Assembly: GCF_010093535.1 (NCBI RefSeq)
Contig: NW_022985229.1
Span: forward strand, 47,153 to 111,152
From: Lindgomyces ingoldianus
Lineage: Eukaryota; Ascomycota; Dothideomycetes; Pleosporales; Lindgomycetaceae
DNA: 64,000 nt
Direction: 5' to 3'
Made by a program: the position numbers and the translations under genes. How positions within the stretch are numbered: position 1 is the stretch's first letter; every line of letters starts with the position of its first letter. Below, one piece after another: positions 35,241-46,005 of the stretch. Below the pieces are notes generated by a model, which made no database searches, was not told the DNA's origin, and saw only the letters and a list, made by a program, of their open reading frames with translations.

Positions 35241-38200
35241 ATGGCGGACGAAGACAAATGGGGTTTTCCGATTTCGTGCGCGGCAGATGCCATGGGAGGG
35301 ACGGCTCAACCCTCAAAGGGAGCCGAGAAAGACGAATGGGGCTTCCCCATCAAACCCAACAAGGCCGCAATAACACCGCCCAAGATACCACAAGCCGTCG
35401 CCGATGAAGATGAATGGCGATTTGATGGCGAGGCGAAGCCGGAGGGTAATACAAGTCGCAAGACAACTGGGTTCGCGAAAGAGGAGGACGGGGACTTTCC
35501 CACCACCAACGCGACACAAACGTCGGGCGAAGATACGTCGGATTTACTGAAGAAGTGGGGATTCGAAGATGGGGAAGAGCTCAAGACTCCAAAAATTGCC
35601 CTAGAAGGCAGATCATCTTACACCAATGCTGTGGGATCTCTCTTCGAAGGCTGGAAAACAGCTACAAGGTCCGGAAAGCAGGGCACATCACTCTCAACCT
35701 TCACAACCATCCTCTCCAACCTTGACATCTGGGGTCCACAGCATCTTCTAGTTTCAAATCTAAGGGACATGGCTTTTGAAATTGGCCAAGGCACGCAATT
35801 TACTGTCTTTCGCGACCGGCAATCTGCTGAAGCAGACGACGCTTCAGGGAAGATTGTAGAAGGGAAGGGGATGGTCATCAAAAGGGTGCGGATATCGAAA
35901 GCCGCTTTGAAGAGCCAGAAAGATCTCGCGGCGAATGAGCAGTATTTACAGACTTTGCGACATCTCGAGCTCGAGGTTTTAAGCTTGGGCTTGCTGCGTC
36001 ATCGCAATATCGTCAGACTCTTGAGTTGGGGATATGACTATGAAGATCGCTATACGCCGATACCCGTCCTGTTCATGGAAGCGGCTCTAGCTCCATTGAC
36101 TACCTTTTTGCAGGCCGAGAAAGGTGGAGAAGGTGTTTTGGCAAGCGCTGGAAATAAGAAGTGGGACATCAAGTACCACCTCGCTCTCGATGTTGCCGCG
36201 GGTCTTGAAGCGATCCACAGTTTCAATATCATTCACGGAGATATTAAACCGGACAACGTTCTAGTCTTCGGGACTGAGGACCCAAAGGTACCCTACGTGG
36301 CGAAGCTGAGCGATTTCGGCGTTTGTGTGGATATGCGGAGTCAAGAGCAACTCATCACAGCTGAGACATACCTTGGGACAGAGGTGTGGACTGGAAGCGA
36401 AGTGGGAATTGGACAATGGAACGATGCGGTCCATGGCGAGTTTCACCCAGATCTGCTGAAGCGATGCGACTCCTACAGCTTTGGTCTTCTGCTCCTCTCC
36501 ATATTCGGCACATACGGCGACCCGCCTTTGATCACTAAGGAGACTGGACCGGACAGGGCGTTCGGACTCTTCATGGAGATCCAGGAAGTAATTGAAAATG
36601 CAAAAGGATGCCCGCAGGATCTTGTCCAGAAGTTAAGGGAAGCGACCAAAAAACTGCTCGCTATCAAGCCGGCCGATCGACCTTTACCATCACCCCTGCT
36701 TTTGCAAACGGAGCTTCCAAGTTACGCCGAGTTTCTTCGACTCACTGCGCTGTCTGCACAAGAGAGTCGGAGCGTGCGAAGCAGGGGTCACGCATACTGG
36801 TTTGCACTGGATATGAACTTACTTAAATCTCTTGACCAACAATACGCCCAAGCGGAAGAGAGCGGCAAAGGGAACTCGTTCTCCCCGGAAACACTCTTTG
36901 GTATGGCAGAGGCCTGCGCGAATCAACCAATCGATGACTGGGTAGCCAAGGTGCTCAAGTATGTGCGTGCGGCAGCGCTCCGCGGGTACACTCCAGCAAA
37001 GGCTGTCTGCGCCAAAGTTTTCGAGGCTTTAGGGAAGGAATTGGAGATCGACGAAGCGACACTGCAGGAATGGACAAAGACTGCTGTATCAGACGGGTAT
37101 CTCTTCGCGCATCATCTATTCATTGATAGTACATTGTACGCAGACGAGTGGAGAACATTCCGCAAGAACGGTGGATACTGTGCGGATGCCTTCTTGAGCA
37201 TGTCGAAAGTCCTAGGCGTGGCGAAAGACAGCGAAAGGCTGAAAACGTGGCTCGCGGATAATACCATCGACACCGCCGTAGATTCGACTGGCAACACAAT
37301 GGTACACGTCTGTGCTGCACTCGGACAGACGAGAATGCTCGAGATTCTCTTACCAAGATGCAGTCTTGAGCTTCAGAACGGAAATGGAGAGACACCCTTG
37401 TACAAAGCATGCCAGGCCGGCCAGGCAGAAGCAGTCCGAGTGCTCTTGGACTACGGTCACAGGGCCACTCCCACGAAAGGCACAGACATCTCACCATTAC
37501 ACTGGCTCTTTGTTTTCGCGGACGAAGACATACCTGCCGTGGCCACCGCTCTGGTAAAGCAGGGGGGTGCCGACGTCAATCATATGATGAAACCCCCTCG
37601 GCCAAACAACCGACCAGAGCGGTTGCAGATAAGACATTTCCCCTTTGAGCTTCCCCTTGGCACGCCATTTCACTGGGCAGCCTTCGCACGCAAGCGGAAA
37701 GCAATGGAGACTTTGTTGGAGATCGGAGCCGACATTAATGCAACTTACGATAATGGTAGCCACCGGACCACACCGCTCGCTCTTGCAGTCTTTACCGGAG
37801 ATGTTCCTGTCGTTAGATTTCTTCTCGAGAACGGTGCGCATGCGTCTGTGCCCAATAAGGAAGGGGAAACCCTTTTACATCTTATGAGCTACGGTGCTGG
37901 GAATGAAGAGGGCTTGTCCGCCAGGAAATGGGATAGCTGGATCAGGCATGGTAGCTGGGAGAAACGCCTTCAGGCTAGCAAAGAGATTGTGGAGCTATTG
38001 ACGAAGCTGGGCATGGATATTGAAGGAAAGACTACAACATACGGCAATTACACGCCCCTGTATACTGCATCTGACACATTTTTCCGCAAAGAACATGTTG
38101 TCTGGGCCTTGGTCGACGCCGGGGCAAACACTGCCGTCACAAATCGCGTGGGGGAAAATCCGTTGCATCGCTGGTCTGAGATGGTACAGGGAGACCTCCA

Positions 38201-39383
38201 GTATCCGCACGTGTACCAGGACCTCTTGCGTCACCTAATCAGACATACGAAAGATCTTAACACCAAAGGCGGGTCGCTCGAAGAGACAGCGTTACACATG
38301 ATCCAACTGCAGCGGATACCGACCAAGGAGCTTCTAGAGCAGATGGCGCTCTTCTTTGAGGATCCCGATCACAGCGCGGATGTTAACTCGCGAAATCGAT
38401 ACGGATATACAGCGTTATCGAATACGTGTATGAGTTTAGAAGCAGAAGGCCTGCAAGAGCGTATCGCCTTCCTTCTTCAACACGGTGCGAGGCCGGACAT
38501 TATGAACAACTTTGAGGAGAATGTCATTCAGGCTGTCGTGGGCACCTACAGTCTCATGGACAGGGACTCCTTCGAGGCATTGAAGCTTCTACTAGGCCAC
38601 CAAACGTTCACGCCTGTGACACTGCAATCCTTCATCAACGAAACCAACCTCAAAGCACTGGCGAACTGCGCGATCCACGGGCGTTTTCAGACGCTATCGT
38701 ACCTACTTGATCTTGGTTTCAAGGAACGTCTCAACGAAATCGTAGAGATCGAAGGCAACAAAACGACCGTATTAGACCAAGCATTCTTCGCGGCAGATGT
38801 TGCGCGCTTGACCTACATCCAGTACGCAAGCGAGTTGCTTACAGAGGAGGAGGTTCTGGAGGCAGACAAGAACAACCAACTCTACACTACCAACGCTGGA
38901 ATTCGCGGTACATATGGCGGTGCATCCGCACTTCGGGCTCGGGAATCATACTGGGCATTTCCGAAGATCCTTGCGCTTCTGAAATCGCAGGGTGCGAGAC
39001 GTGTGGAGCAGAAAGGTCGAAGAGGACCCACGTGGACCGACTGTATACAATTGCCCAGGTTTGGAATGAAGAAGGAGACGCAGCCGAATCGTGAATACTG
39101 GACGTCTTTGTATGATTTCGAGGAGTTGCAGGAGGGATGGGAAGAAAGCGCATGGGAGTCGTTTAAGGAGAGTAACCCGGGGTATTTTAGGGAAGATGGG
39201 TTTGATGTGCCGGTCATGGTGTTTGAACAGTGGCCGGCAATTGCCGAGATGTTGCCCGGGAGGGACGGGTGGTATAGGGGAATTCTGAGGGGTGGAAGGA
39301 AAGTTGAGGTTCAAATGGGAGATGGGAAGATACAGGCGTTGAGGGACATGAAGGGTAGGCCACTGGGTGTGCATGAACGCTGA
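35241..39383 (+). CDS. Protein kinase with ankyrin repeats (1,380 aa)
   Basis: An intronless frame starts at the first in-frame ATG, GCTCATGGC. Residues 1-115 hold four tryptophan motifs: WGFP at 7 and 33, WRF at 59, WGF at 106. The kinase domain spans about 178-500: glycine loop GQGTQFTV (182-189), K214 in VIKR, helix-C glutamate probably E245, catalytic loop HGDIKPDN (332-339), DFG (358-360), activation-loop TGSEV (384-388) and DSYSFG (410-415). All catalytic residues are present, so it should be active, likely on Ser/Thr. Residues 515-660 look like Sel1-type helical repeats. About 684-1,250 are ankyrin repeats (for example GNGETPLYKACQAG, 714-727; GTPFHWAAFARKRK, 807-820). A charged tail follows. 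No signal peptide or membrane segment is seen. The layout recalls RIPK4/ANKK1-type kinases. Pairing with the next gene suggests a signalling role in cell-death or incompatibility control; this is inferred. Confidence 0.93.
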   Translation: MADEDKWGFPISCAADAMGGTAQPSKGAEKDEWGFPIKPNKAAITPPKIPQAVADEDEWRFDGEAKPEGNTSRKTTGFAKEEDGDFPTTNATQTSGEDTSDLLKKWGFEDGEELKTPKIALEGRSSYTNAVGSLFEGWKTATRSGKQGTSLSTFTTILSNLDIWGPQHLLVSNLRDMAFEIGQGTQFTVFRDRQSAEADDASGKIVEGKGMVIKRVRISKAALKSQKDLAANEQYLQTLRHLELEVLSLGLLRHRNIVRLLSWGYDYEDRYTPIPVLFMEAALAPLTTFLQAEKGGEGVLASAGNKKWDIKYHLALDVAAGLEAIHSFNIIHGDIKPDNVLVFGTEDPKVPYVAKLSDFGVCVDMRSQEQLITAETYLGTEVWTGSEVGIGQWNDAVHGEFHPDLLKRCDSYSFGLLLLSIFGTYGDPPLITKETGPDRAFGLFMEIQEVIENAKGCPQDLVQKLREATKKLLAIKPADRPLPSPLLLQTELPSYAEFLRLTALSAQESRSVRSRGHAYWFALDMNLLKSLDQQYAQAEESGKGNSFSPETLFGMAEACANQPIDDWVAKVLKYVRAAALRGYTPAKAVCAKVFEALGKELEIDEATLQEWTKTAVSDGYLFAHHLFIDSTLYADEWRTFRKNGGYCADAFLSMSKVLGVAKDSERLKTWLADNTIDTAVDSTGNTMVHVCAALGQTRMLEILLPRCSLELQNGNGETPLYKACQAGQAEAVRVLLDYGHRATPTKGTDISPLHWLFVFADEDIPAVATALVKQGGADVNHMMKPPRPNNRPERLQIRHFPFELPLGTPFHWAAFARKRKAMETLLEIGADINATYDNGSHRTTPLALAVFTGDVPVVRFLLENGAHASVPNKEGETLLHLMSYGAGNEEGLSARKWDSWIRHGSWEKRLQASKEIVELLTKLGMDIEGKTTTYGNYTPLYTASDTFFRKEHVVWALVDAGANTAVTNRVGENPLHRWSEMVQGDLQYPHVYQDLLRHLIRHTKDLNTKGGSLEETALHMIQLQRIPTKELLEQMALFFEDPDHSADVNSRNRYGYTALSNTCMSLEAEGLQERIAFLLQHGARPDIMNNFEENVIQAVVGTYSLMDRDSFEALKLLLGHQTFTPVTLQSFINETNLKALANCAIHGRFQTLSYLLDLGFKERLNEIVEIEGNKTTVLDQAFFAADVARLTYIQYASELLTEEEVLEADKNNQLYTTNAGIRGTYGGASALRARESYWAFPKILALLKSQGARRVEQKGRRGPTWTDCIQLPRFGMKKETQPNREYWTSLYDFEELQEGWEESAWESFKESNPGYFREDGFDVPVMVFEQWPAIAEMLPGRDGWYRGILRGGRKVEVQMGDGKIQALRDMKGRPLGVHER

Positions 39384-39960
39384 AGGGACGAAAGGTCTAT
39401 GCCTAAAATCTGATTTCTAGACCTTGAGATTTTCTTGTCTCAACGACTCGTGGCTTGCCCAACGATCATAAACTAGGTACAGAGCCTCGTGACTGCTTGG
39501 GGGCAATCTGTCACTTCTCTCAATACAGAGGCTTCCGCAGCAAGGCATAAAGAGGAAATAAGGAAATTATCCTTGAAGAAGTATTCTGCTATGGGCATAG
39601 TATGCTATAGAATAATCATTACTGCCACTACTGCCCTAAAAAACACCAGCGCAGAGGAAGCCTGCAGGGTTAAAAGCCGCGTGCCCAGACCTCCGGCATA
39701 TATCGTTCTGTTGTACCTAGGTACCTCCGATCCGTTTCAATGCGACTCAGCGAAAAGCCTCTGAGAACACAATAAAATAGGCTCCGGCTTCCATTGGCAT
39801 GAGGGGCCTGCGATGGAAGCGCATAGCCCACTGCAAGGCAGCAACTGGCTCAGCCGGGTGGCGCTGCCTCAGCCCTCGGTTAACATAACGTTTCAAACAA
39901 CCTCTCAATCCCGCGACCTAACATCACCATTCATCCCCACCCATCCCCAAGCCAAGCATC
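39384..39960. promoter_or_regulatory. Spacer between the two island genes
   Basis: This normal-composition DNA must hold the 3' end of the kinase gene and the promoter of the HeLo gene. It contains CCATTGG (about 39,792, an inverted CCAAT-type box) and a C/A-rich pyrimidine stretch with CCCACCCATCCCC just before the start codon, as is common upstream of fungal genes. A 91-codon frame (39,489-39,764) looks like chance. Confidence 0.5.
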
Positions 39961-41610
39961 ATGGATCCCTTCAGCACCTCGCTAGAGATCATAAGCCTAG
40001 TGTACGAAACCACGATCTTCATCCGTGACGTCACTGCCGAAGTTAAGAACTATGGCGACGCCAAGCGCGACATCTCTGAGCGCCTGGAACACGAACTCGT
40101 CTTTGTTGAAACATTCACGGATGTGTGCTTTGGCGAAGACCAAGGACTTTTACGGGATCCCAGGGTCAAAGACAGTGTGAAAAGAGATGTGAAGCATTGC
40201 TTGGATGCGCTGAGCAGAGCGTCGGCGGAGTATCGCGTTGAGGCTGAAAAGTATAAGGGCACCGTTCCGGATATAGCTGATGAGACCGCTGATGCGCTTG
40301 CGAAAACTGATTTGAAGGATGGTAGGAAGGGAGTGAAGGACAGGATGAAGGCGAGATGCGAAGTGTGGAAGAAGAAAGCCGCTCCGCTTGAGTGGGCGTT
40401 GTTCGGGAAGGAAGAGATGGAAAATTTGCTGGCAACGTACACGCAGTGGACCGATCGCCTACGGCAGACTCTTTCGATAGTCCTGTTGCTTGCTGGGACA
40501 CCATCTCCGGAGTTTGCAGCAAGCGCGCAAGCAGCCAACTTGGGGATGAAGGAGGTATCCGAAAGGCAAGTCAGAGTACGCGGCACGCCGCCAGAGGAAT
40601 ATGACGCTCTCAAAGGCGAAATGAAGGATGAGATCACTACAAACCCGGGAAATGGCCTGATCAAGGGCGTTTACGAAGATGAATCTGGCTTCGACTCGAT
40701 CGACGTAGTTGTTGAGATCCGGCCTTATGACGAAGCCCTTTCCCTAGTCCTGAGCGAACGAAACTATGAAGCAACGCAAGCGCTCAAGGAGCCGCTCCGC
40801 CAACTCACCTGGCTCCTACAAAGTCCCGTGGACTCCAATTTCTCGAGAGAGGACGCTGAGGATGGCTATCGCATGCATACGCTAGGCTGCATTGGCTTTT
40901 TAGATGAGCCCTCGAAGAACCGCAGCCTGATCCTCTACCGCTCACCTTCTGTGCCCTCGACTGCACAGGGGGTCCCCACCCTTCATAATATCATATGCAA
41001 AGCTGCGAAGCCCAGCCTTGGAAACCGTTTCCGCACCGCTCGCGCCCTTGCCTCTACCCTTCTTACCATCCATGCTTCAAGCTGGGTCCACAAAAACATA
41101 TGCTCCAGGAGTATCCTCATGCTACCCGTGTCATCCACAGATTCCGAAAATCTTCCTTATCTCTTAGGCTGGGACGTCGCACGACCACTCGAAGCGGGCA
41201 CATCACTTCATGGTATGTTCGACCTTGAGCCCAACCTTTATCGTCATCAAGCACGCTTCGGCAAACCATTTCAGAAGTTTTCCAATGAACACGACATCTA
41301 CTCTCTCGGCGTTGTGCTTCTAGAGATTGGCTTATGGAAGACCATGTCAACCATCTTCGCGCGGCCCCTCGAGAAACATCCTAGAATCAAGACGACTGAA
41401 CAGCACGACCTATTTAGACGCGTAAACGGGATGATTATCGACCTAGCTAATAGCCCGGATTTGAAGAGAGAAATGGGTGAAGGTTACGCGGCTATTGTAC
41501 GGAGATGTCTTGCCTGGGAAACGAGTGGGACCCACGAGGATGCTGTTGAGCATTTGATTAGTTTCCGCAAGACGGTCGTGGACGCTCTGTCACCAGGAAG
41601 TAAGCTGTAG
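39961..41610 (+). CDS. HeLo-like domain fused to a pseudokinase (549 aa)
   Basis: The start ATCATGGATCC is the first in-frame ATG. Residues 1-185 fit a HeLo (prion-inhibition and propagation) domain: hydrophobic helix SLEIISLVYETTIFIRDV (7-24), then LEWALFGKEEMENLLATY (143-160) and a long final helix to about 178. Residues 235-545 fit a kinase fold without catalytic residues. The VAIK lysine appears as R254 (VVVEIRPY), the HRD loop as HKNICSRSIL (377-386) and DFG as GWD (403-405); DIYSLG (445-450) and RRCL (514-517) keep the C-lobe. HeLo domains insert into membranes and kill fungal cells in heterokaryon incompatibility, and are related to the MLKL four-helix bundle. HeLo plus pseudokinase repeats the MLKL layout. 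Function is inferred; some fungal HeLo-kinase proteins have no tested role. The gene lies 577 bp behind the kinase-ankyrin gene on the same strand. Confidence 0.9.
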   Translation: MDPFSTSLEIISLVYETTIFIRDVTAEVKNYGDAKRDISERLEHELVFVETFTDVCFGEDQGLLRDPRVKDSVKRDVKHCLDALSRASAEYRVEAEKYKGTVPDIADETADALAKTDLKDGRKGVKDRMKARCEVWKKKAAPLEWALFGKEEMENLLATYTQWTDRLRQTLSIVLLLAGTPSPEFAASAQAANLGMKEVSERQVRVRGTPPEEYDALKGEMKDEITTNPGNGLIKGVYEDESGFDSIDVVVEIRPYDEALSLVLSERNYEATQALKEPLRQLTWLLQSPVDSNFSREDAEDGYRMHTLGCIGFLDEPSKNRSLILYRSPSVPSTAQGVPTLHNIICKAAKPSLGNRFRTARALASTLLTIHASSWVHKNICSRSILMLPVSSTDSENLPYLLGWDVARPLEAGTSLHGMFDLEPNLYRHQARFGKPFQKFSNEHDIYSLGVVLLEIGLWKTMSTIFARPLEKHPRIKTTEQHDLFRRVNGMIIDLANSPDLKREMGEGYAAIVRRCLAWETSGTHEDAVEHLISFRKTVVDALSPGSKL

Positions 41611-42362
41611 AGACACCGAGGCTCTTAGCCATTGCGCACCAATTAAGATCTCCTTTTCTGGGGAGCCTCGAATTGTTGCAATACTTTGAAATTAAGGGCA
41701 GATCTAAGAATAAGGATTCTAGCAATATTACTCACGCACATTGACTTTCTGTGCTCGCGCACTTCTCCAGCGTGCATCGTTAGAGCACCAAGCTTCTAGA
41801 TTACAGAAATGTGGAGATGCGGTGGGATTAATTGCGCCGTATCTTCGCGGCGTGATCAGTGCTGGCGGGAATCGGTCCGAATCAATTATCCGGAATCACG
41901 TGGCGCTATCCTGGATCTAGATCGGATCCATGAATTAATTCAGCGCTAAGGCTAAATAGGCAACTATTCTACACAATTAGTCTTTTACTTAATTTTTTAT
42001 GCTATTATACTCTTAATAGGTTGTATAATAAACATTTAATAAAAATTTAGCTTAAGACAAAAAAATTCTATTTATAATAAAAGCAGTTAATAGCTTAAAA
42101 TCATAATAATAAAGAGAGAGATGTATATTAAGCTCTACCTTATATAATAAGTATTATAAAAAGTATCTTCTTTTTATCTTATTATATAAAAACATAGACA
42201 TTGCAATTTAAAACACTAAAAAGAATAATAAAAATAGCTAGAAGCTGTAAAGATAGGATAGTAAGTAGCACAGATAGCACTAAGAGCAAGCTTTTAGAGA
42301 AAGGTAGGAGTGTATTATAAGAGAGACAAATTACTGCTAAGCCTTACTTGTTAGAATTTATG
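41611..42362. other. 3' flank of island 2 and RIP-decayed spacer
   Basis: Bases 41,611-41,945 have normal composition and would hold the 3' UTR and terminator of the HeLo gene. From about 41,950 the sequence turns AT-rich with no gene or known repeat. The last five bases, TTATG (42,358-42,362), are the target duplication of the next element. Confidence 0.5.
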
Positions 42363-42725
42363 TGTAACGATTCTCGTTCCATCTCAGGTCGCCCGGAACC
42401 TATCCGAAGGGTCCCTGTATTGGCTCTGACCCTGACTTGATTCTCATGAATCGTCAGGTCGCCCAGAACCTCCGGAAGGCCCCTGTATTAGCCCTGACCT
42501 CAACCTGGCCCTAACTATGCCCTGCCCCCTGCTGTTACTCTTATTCCCTTATGTATTTAGTTGCACCTCGCCCCTGTAGCTAGCTTAGTAGTTTTCTAAT
42601 ATCCTTTTATACAAGGCCTATAGGTGTTAATAGCATTCCTAGGTTTAGAGTCCCCACGCACTTCTATATGCCTCTAAGTGGATTTCTACTACATTTAGAC
42701 TTATTGTCTTGCCTGCGCTGTTACA
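42363..42725 (+). repeat. 5' LTR (363 bp)
   Basis: The outer edge TGTAACGATTCTCGTTCCAT is unmutated; the inner edge shows GTGGATTTCTACTACATTTA where its partner has GTGGATTCCCACCGCATTTG. Confidence 0.92.
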
Positions 42726-43191
42726 TTATATTAAAAAACTTGCTTTTGCTAGTAACAGCCTTATTTAATATTATACTAATTATTTATTTAACTATGCCTA
42801 AGCTCTAAGATGCGTCTAATTTAGTTTAAGTTATAATACTTACACACTATTATATTAAACTATCTAGTCTATAGACTAGATCTTATTAACCTTTAGTTAA
42901 CTAAAGCCTTTAGGTTTAGAAGTTTCTATCCCCTATAATTAAAATTACCTTTAGAAAAGTTGTAAAAAGGCGCTAAAGTAGAGACTTAGAGACTACTAAT
43001 AACTTATTAGAATTAGAGATAACTGCTAATGTCTAACTAACTACTACTACCTCTTAATTCTAGAATTAAAATACGCTCTAACTAAGGTAAGCCCTCTAGA
43101 GTTAATTAATAATTTATGTTAATAGCTAAACCTACTCCTACAGCACCTAAAGCTATACTTTTACTTAATTTAGAGTTAACTTCTAGCAGTA

Positions 43192-45054
43192 ACGTACCTA
43201 ACAGGTTAGCTGGCTACACAGGTTGGCTGGCTACTTTTGCTAAGCCCCTACTAAAACCACTCTATTCTAGCGCAAAACAGCCTACTTTAGCCCTGTATAG
43301 AGTAATATAACATAAGATATTATTTAGAGTCTACTTCTACTACTTTCTTATATATATGTAAGTTATGCCTAGTCTAATTACACTGCCTACATTACTTTTA
43401 ACTTAGCTTACCTTCTTTAGCGCGCACTTGCGTCTTTAGCTTCTTCCTATTACTACACGCTTTAAACTCCTTTAAAGTAGTTAAACAAGCCTTATCCTTA
43501 ACTATTAAGGTCTTTTTTGCCTAAATTTACTTCTTTTTATGCAATCTATGTTGCATAGTAGCCTTATTTACTGCTTAAAGCTCTGTAATCTCTTTTTATA
43601 CTAACACTAGCTTATGCGTAATAATTGCTGCCCCCTTTACAACTTTCTTAAAGGCCTTTACTATAGACATTAGTAAGCTATTTATATGCCTTTAAATTTT
43701 TACCTTTATAAGCATTAATTACAACTTAAATTTAAAAGTATTGCTTAGAGTTTATAACTACTAGGGCTTATTATTAATAAGTAGTAGTAGTAATAAAGTA
43801 CATAACTAGATGTTAAAGGCTATTTTAACTTATTCTAGGTTAAATAAGACTAAACTAGCGCTTTAAAACCCTTTTTAGATATTACTAAAAGTAATTACTA
43901 CATTATAAGCGTGTATAAAGCATAGCAGAAACTTAAGTTTTATAATATAAGTAATTTAGTTACACATAAGATCTTTAGCTTAGCGCTTATACACCTTCTT
44001 TAAAAGGGCAAAACAACCTACATTAAGAGGCTATAAAAGGTGTAATAAGTGTAGAGGCATGTAAATAGTAATAATCTTATTCTTTTTATAGTACTGCTAG
44101 AAATTAAGCAAGTTATAGCTCTTATAGCTATTAATAATAAAAAGCTAATAAGCGCCTATAACCTTTTTTTTATATGCTTATTAAAGTGCTTTAACTACTG
44201 CAGCCTAAGCTTATTTATTGTCTAGCTGTTCTTAGAGACTGTAATAACCTAGTTTTAAAGTAGATTTTTCTTTTTATACTAGGCAAAGAAGTAATAGCAG
44301 CTTTTAAAGATAATAAAAAGTAAAATAGCTTACCTTGTTATATTAATACTCTAGATAACTATTATCTACTTTTTATTACTTTACTATATTGCCTTTAGCT
44401 GTTCTTGTCTCTTTAAAGCTTTAATAACTGCTCTAGTTAATATCTAGCCTATTATAAAGCTTAACTTATTAAAGTTATACATGTTTGTATCCTAGATACT
44501 GTACTTAGCTTTTATATTAGCTACTAGGCAAAACTAGCTTTAGATAACCTCTAGATCCTTATAAAGTGCTCTTTTATAATTATACTTATAATTAAACTTT
44601 ATTATAAACTTAGGGCAGTGCTTAACTTACATACTAGGCTAGTTTAAGCTAACCTAGCCTAGATTGCGCTCTGCGCGCAAGGAATTAGCTATATTAGCTA
44701 TAGCTGTAAGTCTAGAAGGAAATCTGTGCGTAATAAGCTTAAGTATGTTCTTAATAACTTCTTTTTTTTAAGCTTAGTTAGATTTTTTAATTTAGGCTAG
44801 CATTCTACTTATAAAGGCTAGCTAGCGCGTTAATTACTTAGAGTTGTGTAAAAAACATTATAAATAGCTATAGCGTGTTACAAGAAGAGTTTTAAGTTTT
44901 ATTTAAAAGCCTAAAGAGTAGGCTGTATTTAATGTTCTTTAGAAGATTTAATCTAGTGTTATTATTAAGGCATTATGTAGATAGGTAGAGTGTGGTAGGG
45001 GCTTAGCAAAAGTGGCTAGCCAACTTGTGTGGCCAGCCAACCTGTTAGGTACGT
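43192..45054. mobile_element. Fot1/pogo-type transposon B, copy 2 (1,863 bp)
   Basis: TIRs ACGTACCTAACAGGTTAGCT and its complement are flanked by TA (43,190-43,191 and 45,055-45,056). It is inverted relative to copy 1 at 1,408-3,234. It is inserted in the gag region of the surrounding LTR element. The interior is RIP-decayed. A 64-codon frame at 43,116-43,310 crosses the TIR and is not a gene. Confidence 0.87.
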
Positions 45055-46005
45055 TATAGCTATTAATAATTAAATTACTTAATTATAAGTACAGCTTAAG
45101 CAGCTAATCTAGCTAAGAACTACTAGTTAACCTTTACTAACTACTAAATTACTTTTAATAACGCTCTATACTACTCTTATTACCTTAAGTGTAAGAGACT
45201 TTTTAGGCACCTCTTAGACCTAGTAAATCTACCTTACTAAATATACACTTAAGATTAGGATTTTTACAGACAGCAAAGAACTTACATTTAAATAATAGTA
45301 AGCCTTTATTATAGATAAACTTAACATTAATTTAGATTACTATTAGAGTAAGTGTGCACACATAGCATTAATATAGGGACACATAGCTAGTATTGCAAAG
45401 GATTATCTAGAGCTAGGATACCTAGCTAAATTAGACTAGTTTTAGTTTAAAAGTGTAAAGGATAGAATAAAGCTCTTATAAGCTTATTTTATTACTAGTT
45501 AAAAGAAAACTAAGGTATAACAAGCGTTTTAGACTTTTAGAAGAGATAAAAAGAAAGCTTTTTTTACATTTAAAGCGCGCTTTATTAGTGCAGCTATTAA
45601 AAAAAAGTATTCTAGTTAGATTAGTTTTTTTACTTATAAAAGAAGCTTTCTTCTAGCCTATAAGTACTAAATTATAGTTTTAAACATACCTAGGTAAACT
45701 TTTTTAAAGCTATAGTAGCCTACCTTATAGCGTATAATCTAGAAAGGAGAACTTATAGAAAAGACTTTATTATTTTATCTAAATTAGCTTTAATTAATAA
45801 ACTACACTTACTACTTTAATAATTAATAACTACATGCATAGCGTTTAGGTTTAGAGGACACTGCTAGTAGTATAAAGGAATACTTAGTAAGGACACCTAG
45901 CTAAATTAGACTAGTTTTAGTTTAAAAAGGTAAAGAACATAACAGTAATACTTTATACTATAATTACTACTAATAAGGACTATTAGTTTATAGAGGGGGG
46001 GGTAG

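Noticed and set aside
35306..39374. Many antisense and shifted frames within the kinase-ankyrin gene
   Set aside because: They are shadows of a 1,380-codon gene with clear domains.
39489..39764. 91-codon plus-strand frame between the two island genes
   Set aside because: It has no recognisable motif, weak codon character and sits where the HeLo gene promoter should be.
43116..43310. 64-codon frame
   Set aside because: It crosses the pogo B terminal inverted repeat.
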